Origin: UBA5760 sp964649385
GTDB lineage: Bacteria; Chloroflexota; Dehalococcoidia; Dehalococcoidales; UBA5760
NCBI GenBank assembly: GCA_964649385.1
Contig: CAZYRA010000068.1
Coordinates: forward strand, 1-6,434
Length of the DNA stretch: 6,434 nt
Direction: 5' to 3'
In this document: positions 1-5,574 of the stretch, piece by piece
Numbering within the stretch: the first letter of the stretch is position 1
How the letters are laid out: every line of letters begins with the position of its first letter
The notes under the pieces: model-generated
The model's input: only the letters and a program-made list of their open reading frames with translations
The model's database searches: none
Told to the model about the DNA's origin: nothing
Program-made: the position numbers and the translations under genes

Positions 1-354
1 CACGAGGGCATGCCCCTTTTAAGCCGGCCCAAGCTGATTCACCTGGTGCGAACCAAACTTTTCAAAGACCCGCGGTCAACGCCTGAAAAACTCCTGAAAT
101 TTTATCGCTGGCTGAAAGAGAATGACGGATTTTTTCACAACAAGGCGCCGCCGCAGGTTATCGGCGGGATGCCTGACAGATATCCTTCATGGCTTGGCGG
201 GAAACTAACGCCAGAGGGAGGCAAGAGCTTTGAACAACGAAAACCGGGAAGGGACTCGGGAAATGGAGAGCATCGGCGAGATCCTCTCGCAGCAACCAGG
301 GCTGGCGGCTGGAAGATTGGGGGAGAGGAACCAGACGAAGAAAACGAGGGCTGA
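1..354 (+). CDS. Unrecognised protein, C-terminal part (cut by window start)
   Basis: The frame is open from base 1 and stops with TGA at 352-354. The first ATG (10-12) has GAGGGC directly against it, too close for a normal ribosome site, so the gene probably begins upstream and only its last ~117 codons are visible. The first ~70 residues look like real protein: basic and helix-rich (PKLIHLVRTKLFKDPRS, LLKFYRWLKEN), then a Gly/Pro-rich stretch (GGMPDRYPSWLGGK). The last ~40 residues are low-complexity and polar (Gly/Arg/Glu). They lie where the next gene is already translated in another frame, so they may be unconstrained, or a frameshift may hide the true end. Lying just before a helicase-loader-like gene, it could be the end of a replication initiator or primase-type protein, but no motif shows this. 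Confidence 0.5.
   Translation, partial: HEGMPLLSRPKLIHLVRTKLFKDPRSTPEKLLKFYRWLKENDGFFHNKAPPQVIGGMPDRYPSWLGGKLTPEGGKSFEQRKPGRDSGNGEHRRDPLAATRAGGWKIGGEEPDEENEG
214..221 (+). promoter_or_regulatory. Ribosome binding site deciding a TTG start
   Basis: GAGGGAGG lies 8 nt upstream of TTG at 230. It supports the TTG start of the loader ATPase over the in-frame ATG at 263, which has only a weak GGGAA nearby. The site lies inside the upstream reading frame. Confidence 0.6.
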
Positions 355-1165
355 AGAATGCGAGTGCCATACGTGCGGAGCCAGGTTTGAGGGAGAGGTT
401 AGCATCTATGCGATTGCGGGCAGGACGAGGGAGTTCCATCCCTGGGAATGTCCTGCTTGCAAGGAGAAACGGGAGGCCGAGGAGGAGAGGGAGCGTCAGG
501 CGTACCTGGAAGAGGCCAGGCGAGAGGAGAGAGATAAGTGGCGCCGTCAGAGTGGCATACCCGATGACCTGATGAATCGAACCTTTGGCAACTTTGAGAA
601 TAGCTGGCAGGATCGCTCGCTGAAAGTTTGCCGGAAATATGCCGAGGGTTTCAAGCTGGAAGAGGCCAGGGGTTACCGTTCCCTGATTCTGCATTCCGAG
701 AAACCGGGGCTGGGTAAGACGCATTTGATGGTATCCATCGTGAATTACATCATCGACAACTGGGATGGGGAACCTGGTCGGCTAGCCTGCCCCATCAGGT
801 TCGAGAGTGGCCCCGGCCTGGTCAGACGCATCAGGGCAACCTACAACCTGCCCCAGGCTGATTGGAACCATGAACGAGAGGAGGATATTTATGCGCAACT
901 CCGAGGCGTCAAGTTGCTGATGCTCGACGACGTGGGGAAAGAAAAACCCTCTGATTTTACCCGGGAGCTCTACTGGTATGTCATCGATGAGCGGGTCAAG
1001 AGTGGGTTGCCTATAGTTATGAGCTGCCGGCTGCCTCTTGAGGGAGAGAACTCTCTCGAGAAGTTGATGGGGGAGGACACTGTTGACCGGCTGTACGGCA
1101 TGACCCATGGTCACATAGAAACCCTGAAAGGCCAGAGCTACAGAAGAATTAAGGGTGTAGCCTAA
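230..1165 (+). CDS. DnaC/IstB-like AAA+ ATPase (helicase loader) with N-terminal zinc finger
   Basis: This is a 311-aa protein of the DnaC/DnaI/IstB AAA+ group, which load the replicative hexameric helicase onto DNA in the cytoplasm or serve transposases. In order: a polar N-terminus; a zinc-finger pattern (C46-x2-C49 and C74-x2-C77); a charged Glu/Arg helix at ~80-107; then the ATPase core. Walker A is SEKPGLGKTH (156-165), Walker B LLMLDD (229-234), the Arg-finger-like box VDRLYGM (285-291), and there is a C-terminal SYRR. Two sites are unusual. The first Walker A glycine is Glu157 (family norm GKPGxGK), and the sensor-1 Asn position reads S-C-R (265-267). Lysine 163, Thr164 and Asp233/Asp234 are kept, so it is probably still active. 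The start is TTG at 230; an ATG at 263 would remove 11 residues. It overlaps the upstream frame by 125 nt. With no transposase beside it, helicase loading is more likely than an IstB role. Confidence 0.85.
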   Translation: MNNENREGTREMESIGEILSQQPGLAAGRLGERNQTKKTRAEECECHTCGARFEGEVSIYAIAGRTREFHPWECPACKEKREAEEERERQAYLEEARREERDKWRRQSGIPDDLMNRTFGNFENSWQDRSLKVCRKYAEGFKLEEARGYRSLILHSEKPGLGKTHLMVSIVNYIIDNWDGEPGRLACPIRFESGPGLVRRIRATYNLPQADWNHEREEDIYAQLRGVKLLMLDDVGKEKPSDFTRELYWYVIDERVKSGLPIVMSCRLPLEGENSLEKLMGEDTVDRLYGMTHGHIETLKGQSYRRIKGVA

Positions 1166-1186
1166 CGAGGCTTGAGGTTGATAGGA

Positions 1187-1447
1187 ATGAGGGTAGTCGC
1201 AACCCTGACCATCGACGGAACCAAAGAGACCAGGATTGAAGGTGAGAGTCCCTTTATGAGTGGTGAGCGGGGTGACAAGCTGGAACAACGCGGGCTCGGT
1301 GTATGGGTATGCAACTGGCGGTACGGCTGGCTGGATGGTAAGGGCACTCACCATAAGAGCCGGGTTTTCATTCCCTGGTCATCGTGCCTCTATATGGAGA
1401 CCAGGGAAGGAAGCGCTGTTCGGTGCCAGAGACCAAAAAGGCCCTGA
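1187..1447 (+). CDS. Small unrecognised protein
   Basis: This is an 86-aa protein that I do not recognise. The preferred start is ATG at 1187, with GAGG (1174-1177) 9 nt upstream; TTG at 1178 with GAGG (1167-1170) is possible. It begins 21 nt after the loader stop and lies 15 nt before the next gene, so it fits the same operon. The sequence suggests beta strands: RVVATLTIDGTKETRIEGE near the start and RVFIPWSSCLYMETRE at 59-74, a pattern like small phage or plasmid proteins. Tryptophans are frequent (W40, W44, W48, W64). It has two features that lower confidence. A second frame (1260-1466, GTG start) is also open and ends exactly in an ATGA overlap with the next gene. The DNA also holds a strong inverted repeat, so part of it may act as RNA structure. 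Third-position composition does not clearly separate the two frames. Confidence 0.5.
   Translation: MRVVATLTIDGTKETRIEGESPFMSGERGDKLEQRGLGVWVCNWRYGWLDGKGTHHKSRVFIPWSSCLYMETREGSAVRCQRPKRP
1367..1413 (+). repeat. Inverted repeat / RNA hairpin inside the small gene
   Basis: TTCCCTGGTC (1371-1380) pairs perfectly with GACCAGGGAA (1399-1408) around an 18-nt loop. After one A/G mismatch the stem goes on for three more pairs and a possible G-U (1366-1369 with 1410-1413). No T-run follows, so it is not a typical intrinsic terminator. The arm CCTGGTC could also pair with GACCAGG at 1228-1234, giving an alternative fold. Confidence 0.55.
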
Positions 1448-1462
1448 TTTGGAGAGTTGGAG

Positions 1463-1711
1463 ATGAAAGAGACGAAGAAAAGAACGCTCTACGAGTGCTC
1501 GCATGCCCGGGTAAAAAGCGATTGTATCTATTGCTTTAAGGGCTACCCGCTCTGTCTCCGGTCAGGCAACGGGCATCTGGACATCATGAGACTGGCAAAA
1601 GGGTCCCGCCTGGCTTTCAAAACGTGCCAGAGCTGCCCGGACTTCGATTGCATGGGGCCGCCGGTACCGCCGGAAGAAAGGGGCTGGCTCGAAAAGAAGG
1701 AGGCGAAATGA
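1463..1711 (+). CDS. Small cysteine-rich, probably zinc-binding protein
   Basis: This is an 82-aa cytoplasmic-looking protein. The start is ATG at 1463, with GGAG (1451-1454) 8 nt upstream; the in-frame TTG at 1457 is less likely. Eight possible ligands fall in two clusters. The N-terminal one is C12-x-H14 with C21-x2-C24 and C31, and the C-terminal one is C55-x2-C58-x4-C63. The C-x-H-x-R-x4-C-x2-C spacing is typical of compact zinc knuckles, although an iron-sulfur site cannot be excluded. The tail (PPVPPEERGWLEKKEAK) is Pro-rich, then charged. Its stop overlaps the next start as ATGA, so the two are probably translationally coupled. I do not recognise a named family. A nucleic-acid-binding or protein-adaptor role in this replication-like cluster is inference. 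Confidence 0.75.
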   Translation: MKETKKRTLYECSHARVKSDCIYCFKGYPLCLRSGNGHLDIMRLAKGSRLAFKTCQSCPDFDCMGPPVPPEERGWLEKKEAK

Positions 1712-1929
1712 CAGCGTGGTTAGGGAATCTATACGAGAAGATATGGCGGAAAATTGGCGGCAAACCGTGGACTGAGATTATCCGTGACGAGCAGAGGCAG
1801 TCGCCGCTGGTTTTTCTGCTTATCTTTCTGGGAATGGGTATCCTGACGGGCAAGCTAGCCGGGAAATACTGGTGGCAGCTACTGCTTGGCTTTCTGCTGG
1901 GCGTGCTCTGCGGGCATTTCTGGTGGTGA
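1708..1929 (+). CDS. Small membrane protein with two predicted transmembrane helices
   Basis: This is a 73-aa protein. ATG at 1708 overlaps the upstream TGA (ATGA), with AAGGAGG (1697-1703) 4 nt before it. The first 32 residues are soluble, amphipathic and basic (NLYEKIWRKIGGK, then TEIIRDEQRQ). Two hydrophobic segments follow, about 33-50 (PLVFLLIFLGMGILTG) and 55-71 (WWQLLLGFLLGVLCG), linked by a short basic turn (KLAGKY). The protein ends in FWW. This is the layout of a small inner-membrane hairpin protein with a cytoplasmic N-terminus. Holin-like or membrane-anchor roles are conceivable, but nothing specific supports either. The last two Trp codons and the stop form a likely ribosome binding site for the next gene. 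Confidence 0.75.
   Translation: MTAWLGNLYEKIWRKIGGKPWTEIIRDEQRQSPLVFLLIFLGMGILTGKLAGKYWWQLLLGFLLGVLCGHFWW
1922..1929 (+). promoter_or_regulatory. Ribosome binding site built from the end of the membrane-protein gene
   Basis: GGTGGTGA differs at one base from the ideal GGAGGTGA and lies 5 nt before ATG at 1935. It is made of the Trp-Trp-stop codons of the preceding gene, which points to the ATG start and to coupled translation. Confidence 0.45.
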
Positions 1930-1934
1930 ATGAC

Positions 1935-2306
1935 ATGGATGAGGATATCTTAAAGCGGCTGCGTGAACAGGAAAGGATCTTGGGCGAAATGCGCGATAAC
2001 GTGCTGGGCTGGATGGACGACCTGCTTCGCGACGCCTTCAACCCGGAGAGCTTTCTTCGCTATGTCGCCAGTATGGGGATCGACCTTTCGCAGGTCCCGA
2101 ACCTGGTCGGACGGCGCGACGGGTCTGGTCCCTATCGGGTGCTCGGGCTGGAAAAGACCGCAACCAATGAAGCAGTAAAGAAACGGTACCGCGAGCTACT
2201 CATCAAGTTACATCCCGATACTGCCGGGGTGAAGGGTACTGACTTCCTGCTCCAGCTGGTTCTGGCCGCTTACGAAATGATAAGAGCAGAAAGGAGATGG
2301 CAATAG
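1935..2306 (+). CDS. J-domain protein (DnaJ-like co-chaperone, C-terminal J domain)
   Basis: This is a 123-aa protein. J domains stimulate the ATPase of DnaK/Hsp70 and direct it to a client. Residues 1-60 form a charged, helical region (DILKRLREQERILGEMRDNV and on) with no zinc or G/F region. The J domain is at about 66-117: helix I PYRVLGL, helix II NEAVKKRYRELLIKLHP, the diagnostic H93-P94-D95, and helix III LLQLVLAAYEMI. Client-binding domains of full DnaJ (~370 aa) are absent, so this is a class III type whose N-terminal part probably sets specificity. The start is ATG at 1935; a GTG at 1926 overlapping the upstream stop is possible. Its position between a helicase loader gene and other element genes suggests use of host DnaK in replication-complex remodelling. 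Lambda and P1 do this with host DnaJ. This role is inference. Confidence 0.85.
   Translation: MDEDILKRLREQERILGEMRDNVLGWMDDLLRDAFNPESFLRYVASMGIDLSQVPNLVGRRDGSGPYRVLGLEKTATNEAVKKRYRELLIKLHPDTAGVKGTDFLLQLVLAAYEMIRAERRWQ
2291..2296 (+). promoter_or_regulatory. Ribosome binding site supporting the TTG start at 2307
   Basis: AAGGAG lies 10 nt before TTG at 2307, inside the last codons of the J-domain gene. An ATG sits directly after it at 2297 but opens only a 16-codon frame. The in-frame ATG at 2319 is the alternative start. Confidence 0.45.
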
Positions 2307-4037
2307 TTGGCTGGGAAGATGAAAGCATCGTCTTATTTCATCAGTGACGCATGCTTACGCTGCGGCCGTGACTTCAGGGATGGTGAGGCGTGTCTTGTGG
2401 CCTTTGGCGGACCTGATTCGAAATACAGGGATGTCGGGCTGACTATCTGCCGTGACTGCTTTCAGGGTGAACGGCTGGATAAAATCCCGTTTGTAACCGT
2501 TTATTTCCGCAGGCAGGAGGGAACGGCCTGGCCAAAGTATTGCGGTTCAAACGGCGTCGCCGGGTGGGCCAAGGTGTCTCGCCTGAGCAACGGCGCCTAC
2601 CGGGTTGGTCTGCACCGCGGACATGTGGAGGTATGGTCTAAGGATTTGGCGGATACCACAGAAAGCTTTGCCAAAAGCCATGCGGGGGAGATGGGGTACT
2701 CCAGGGACTACGGTATCTATGGCCCCAGGTCTCTCGGTGATTTGATTGTGCATACTGAAGAGGAGATACGGTTTGTTGACCTTATGAGGCCGGAGCCGCC
2801 CGAAGACCCCGGCGCAGAGGCGGCATTAGACCACTTCCGAAGGCTTGATGAAAGGAAGGCGACAGAGCTTCTCGCACATTATGGGGACGTCTTTGGCAGG
2901 GCTCCAAAACTTGAGGACGTTAAAAATGGCAAGGTGCCCGAGGAGTTCGTGCGCAACCTGAAGACCCTGGAGGGTATGTTTCGGAAAGGTAAGGTAGGCG
3001 TATGCGAAACGTGTCCTACCTGCCAGGAGTTAATGCGACACGGAGCGAAGGGTGAAGGAGTTTCTCATTCTCATGGTTTTGAACCAGAGTCAAACCCGGT
3101 TGGACGCTATAGTGAGGCTCTGGATAAGCAGGTGGAACTCGGCGACTTCTGGTCTTCGCCGGAAACGAGGAAACAGTTTGAGGCCGTAATCGCCGAGCGA
3201 CTAGCGGAAAGGGGCAGCTGTTACCAGGCCGGCCAGGTCACCAGCATGGTACTGCCGCCGCTTCTCCGCGGAGAGACCTTCTTTTGGAGCGAGCCTATTT
3301 GCGGGCTGATTGAAAGTGCGGCCAGGTCTATTCCGGAGACCTGGACATTGAGGGAAGAAACTCTGGAGCCGCTTCACGCTTTTGCCTGGTTAGCCAGACC
3401 GATTAGCATTCCAAGTTCAGAGGCACCGGTTTGTGCGATTGGCTGGTTTCCTGCGCGGAGGCAGGGCGGACGCGTGGAAGAGTTCATCCCACCCTATGAG
3501 CGCCCAATATTGACCGACCCAAGACGGGACGCTTTATGCCTGGTATTCTTTTCCGTATCACCCTCTTTGCCCGTACCCTTCCCCGGGACACTGGCTTTCT
3601 GGCCCGTCATGGCGCAACTAGGACAGGTCCATGCCGAATGGGAGCACGAATTGGTAGAGGGGGGCTTGTACAACGATTTCCCGATAAGGGAGAAAGCTGC
3701 CTTGTTTGCCACCATGGTGACTTTTCTGGAACAGCGGATTCTCCTTTCGCCCAGATTTCTGGCGGACAGGGCTTCCCGACGGCGAAGCAAGAAAGCGAGG
3801 CAATCACCGCCATCTGAGGAGATACGCGTTGTCAGGTTGAGGCACATGGCCTACCGCGGCGAAGGCGGGGATCGTGACGTCCAGTGGACATGCCAGTGGA
3901 TCGTGCGTGGACACTGGCGGAACCAGTGGCATCCCAGCCAGAAACACCATCATCCAAAGTGGATTACCCCTTACGTCAAGGGGCCGGAAGACAAACCGCT
4001 GCGCGAACCGGGACGACTTTTCGCTGTCGTCCGCTAG
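2307..4037 (+). CDS. Large multidomain protein with zinc-binding N-terminus and conserved-type C-terminus
   Basis: This is a 576-aa protein. Its TTG start abuts the upstream TAG; ATG at 2319 would remove 4 residues. Visible parts in order: a zinc-finger pattern C16-x2-C19 with C48-x2-C51 (LRCG and RDC); a mixed region to ~165; a helical, acidic stretch ~165-228; a second Cys group C233-x2-C236-x2-C239 followed by H245, H254 and H256; an alpha/beta region ~265-480; a basic linker (RRRSKKAR, 491-498); and an aromatic, basic C-terminal segment (527-576) with QWIVRGHWRNQWHPSQ and WITPYVKGPEDKPL. From memory, the last segment resembles the C-terminus of uncharacterised proteins from actinobacteria and their phages, in which VRGHWR and PYVKGP-type motifs recur. 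No enzyme motif is recognisable. DNA or RNA binding is inferred from the zinc patterns and basic C-terminus. The long frame with two Cys regions could be an old fusion of two smaller genes. Confidence 0.8.
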   Translation: MAGKMKASSYFISDACLRCGRDFRDGEACLVAFGGPDSKYRDVGLTICRDCFQGERLDKIPFVTVYFRRQEGTAWPKYCGSNGVAGWAKVSRLSNGAYRVGLHRGHVEVWSKDLADTTESFAKSHAGEMGYSRDYGIYGPRSLGDLIVHTEEEIRFVDLMRPEPPEDPGAEAALDHFRRLDERKATELLAHYGDVFGRAPKLEDVKNGKVPEEFVRNLKTLEGMFRKGKVGVCETCPTCQELMRHGAKGEGVSHSHGFEPESNPVGRYSEALDKQVELGDFWSSPETRKQFEAVIAERLAERGSCYQAGQVTSMVLPPLLRGETFFWSEPICGLIESAARSIPETWTLREETLEPLHAFAWLARPISIPSSEAPVCAIGWFPARRQGGRVEEFIPPYERPILTDPRRDALCLVFFSVSPSLPVPFPGTLAFWPVMAQLGQVHAEWEHELVEGGLYNDFPIREKAALFATMVTFLEQRILLSPRFLADRASRRRSKKARQSPPSEEIRVVRLRHMAYRGEGGDRDVQWTCQWIVRGHWRNQWHPSQKHHHPKWITPYVKGPEDKPLREPGRLFAVVR

Positions 4038-4051
4038 TTGAGGAGGTAATT

Positions 4052-4543
4052 ATGAAGCCGGTAGAGATAGACCGCTTTTTCAGCAGGTGTCCTTGCTGTG
4101 GTGAATCCTTTCGGACAGACAAGCCCGGGGACCGCTACTGTTACGCCTGTATCCGCTGGTGTGATGAGAGGTGCCGCGTCGGCGGCGAACGCCATTATGG
4201 GGGCTACGTTCTTGCTGAAGGAGAGGGCAAAGCTGTTGCCATCTATTCTCGGTGTGAGGACCCGTTATTAGCCCGGGCCGAACTCCTGTTGACTATGGAA
4301 GAGGCGAGGGGAGGAAGGTTGAGGAGTGAATCCGTGGTACGCCCTATCCCCGGGGCGTCATCCCTCAATCTACGCCGCGCCCCGATCTGGGGATACTACG
4401 ATGCTGACCCTACCTTCACTATAGAGGAGTTCCTGGACGCTTACCGGGATCGCGACAAGTTTGCCCGGCTCCTGGACAAGCTGGCCTGGTTAAGAACGAA
4501 TGGCTGGAAGTTCAAGCCGGCTCCCAGCAAGGAAACGCCCTAC
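4052..4543 (+). CDS. Zinc-finger protein, 3' end lost in the scaffold gap
   Basis: At least 164 residues are visible before the run of N. The start is ATG at 4052, with AGGAGG (4041-4046) 5 nt upstream and 14 nt after the previous stop. The N-terminus carries a zinc-ribbon pattern: CPCCGESF (C13, C15, C16), then C30-x2-C33, with extra C37 and C41. The middle (LAEGEGKAVAIYSRCED) looks like beta strands. The end is helical: TIEEFLDAYRDRDKFARLLDKLAWLRTNG, here cited as residues ~123-151. The C-terminus cannot be read, and the frame across the N run is meaningless. I do not recognise a family. Together with the loader, the Cys-rich protein and the 576-aa protein, it is the fourth gene here with paired Cys-x2-Cys motifs. 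Confidence 0.75.
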
Positions 4544-4643
4544 NNNNNNNNNNNNNNNNNNNNNNNNNNNNNNNNNNNNNNNNNNNNNNNNNNNNNNNNN
4601 NNNNNNNNNNNNNNNNNNNNNNNNNNNNNNNNNNNNNNNNNNN
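4544..4643. other. Scaffold gap of exactly 100 N
   Basis: The run is exactly 100 bases long, the usual placeholder for a gap of unknown size. The real distance, any missing genes, the end of the zinc-finger gene and the start of the next gene are all undetermined. The two sides may not be true neighbours. Confidence 0.97.
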
Positions 4644-4644
4644 G

Positions 4645-5574
4645 ATGAAGGAAAGTGACCTGGAACTTCTGACCGAGATAGCCCGATTCGAAGACTCGGC
4701 AGACATGAGTAAATTGAGGATGGGCTGGTCATGGCGGCATGTCCGCCCTATTCATTCATCGACCCTCAGCAGTCTGTTCAGGAAAGGCTACCTGGATAAC
4801 GTCTTCCGCTCCAACTCCTATACCGGCTATCGCATCAGCGAGATGGGGAGGGCATTGATTGCCAGCAGCCAGCAGCCAGAAGATACGTCTGAGCCCCAGG
4901 CATGGCAGCAACTTGATATTGCCGATGGTCTTTTCAGCGACATCATCGGCCACGACGAAGTTAAAGAGTTGCTCACCGCCTGCTTGCTGGCGGAGAAACC
5001 GGTGCACGTGCTGCTGTCCGGACCGCCCGCCCTGGCCAAGACGCTTTTCCTCTGGGACATCGAGCGAGCGGCCGGGGAGAGAGCCATCTGGCTGATCGGC
5101 TCGGCCACCTCGAAGTCAGGCCTGTGGGACAAGGTCGCGGAAAGACATCTGCAAATCATCCTCATCGACGAGCTGGACAAGATGAACGCCGTTGATACCG
5201 CCGGCCTGCTCTCGATGATGGAGGGTGGTCGACTGGTCCGCGCCAAGCGAGGCAGGGAGCTTGACATATCCAACCAGGTGAGAGTGGTGGCCGCCAGCAA
5301 CCGGTTGAACATGCTCTCGCCCGAGCTCAGGTCAAGGTTTGCCATCCGCAGGCTGGCCGCCTACAGCCGCACTGACTACCTGAGGGTGGTCAGAGGGGTA
5401 CTGGTCAGGCGCGAAGGGCTTGACCAGGAACTGGCTGACGAAGTCGCCCGCCGCCTCGACGGGGTCAGCCAGGACGTGAGGGATGCCATCCGGGTAGCCA
5501 GGCTGGCGCCTCAAAAAGGAGTAGATAGGGCTATCAAATTATTATCAATTGGAGGTGATTCAAATGAAAAATGA
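4645..5574 (+). CDS. Winged-helix + AAA+ ATPase (MoxR/RuvB-like)
   Basis: This is a 309-aa protein from ATG 4645, which lies one base after the gap, so the true start may be upstream. Residues 1-77 look like a winged-helix DNA-binding domain: a helix (DLELLTEIARFE), a recognition-like segment (SSTLSSLFRKGYLDNV), and a wing ending SYTGYRISEMGRALI. The AAA+ core follows a link to FSDIIGHDEVKELL (97-110), typical of RuvB/MoxR-type proteins. Walker A is GPPALAKT (126-133), Walker B ILIDELDKM (172-180), sensor 1 VVAASNR (214-220) with N219, and the Arg finger is in LSPELRSRF (224-232). A helical lid runs to the end. Alanine replaces glycine twice in Walker A (canonical GPPGxGKT), as in some archaeal-type MoxR-like ATPases known to me. 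The likely role is DNA-linked remodelling or helicase action. RuvB itself is excluded, as its C-terminal winged helix is missing. Confidence 0.85.
   Translation: MKESDLELLTEIARFEDSADMSKLRMGWSWRHVRPIHSSTLSSLFRKGYLDNVFRSNSYTGYRISEMGRALIASSQQPEDTSEPQAWQQLDIADGLFSDIIGHDEVKELLTACLLAEKPVHVLLSGPPALAKTLFLWDIERAAGERAIWLIGSATSKSGLWDKVAERHLQIILIDELDKMNAVDTAGLLSMMEGGRLVRAKRGRELDISNQVRVVAASNRLNMLSPELRSRFAIRRLAAYSRTDYLRVVRGVLVRREGLDQELADEVARRLDGVSQDVRDAIRVARLAPQKGVDRAIKLLSIGGDSNEK
5551..5559 (+). promoter_or_regulatory. Strong ribosome binding site inside the end of the ATPase gene
   Basis: GGAGGTGAT matches the 16S rRNA 3' end almost perfectly. Measured from the GGAGG core it lies 8 nt before ATG at 5564. 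It favours that ATG over the in-frame TTG at 5549, which overlaps the site. Confidence 0.65.

Noticed and set aside
230..1165. IstB helper of an IS21-type insertion sequence
   Set aside because: No IstA transposase or terminal repeats are visible, and the neighbours are not transposon genes.
1241..1352. Cobalamin riboswitch or group II intron, suggested by GGTGAGAGTCC
   Set aside because: The short match resembles a cobalamin-riboswitch segment, but the expected GACAGTCCCGCC and the B12-box sequence are absent, and no intron domain V or maturase is present.
158..1354. Long open frames on the minus strand (158-724 and 782-1354)
   Set aside because: They are antisense to the loader ATPase, whose motifs are clear. 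Their products are Leu/Pro/Ser-rich mirror translations without domains or a convincing ribosome site.
1371..1408. Rho-independent terminator
   Set aside because: The stem is good but no T-run follows, and it lies inside an open frame.
3494..3847. Overlapping minus- and plus-strand frames within the 576-aa gene
   Set aside because: They all lie inside a continuous coding frame with no domains of their own; they are composition shadows.
4490..4732. Minus-strand and plus-strand frames crossing the N run
   Set aside because: The N run has no reading frame; continuity through it is artificial.
4827..5345. 172-codon minus-strand frame
   Set aside because: It is antisense to the Walker A, Walker B and sensor motifs of the AAA+ ATPase, and Ser/Arg-rich without a recognisable domain.
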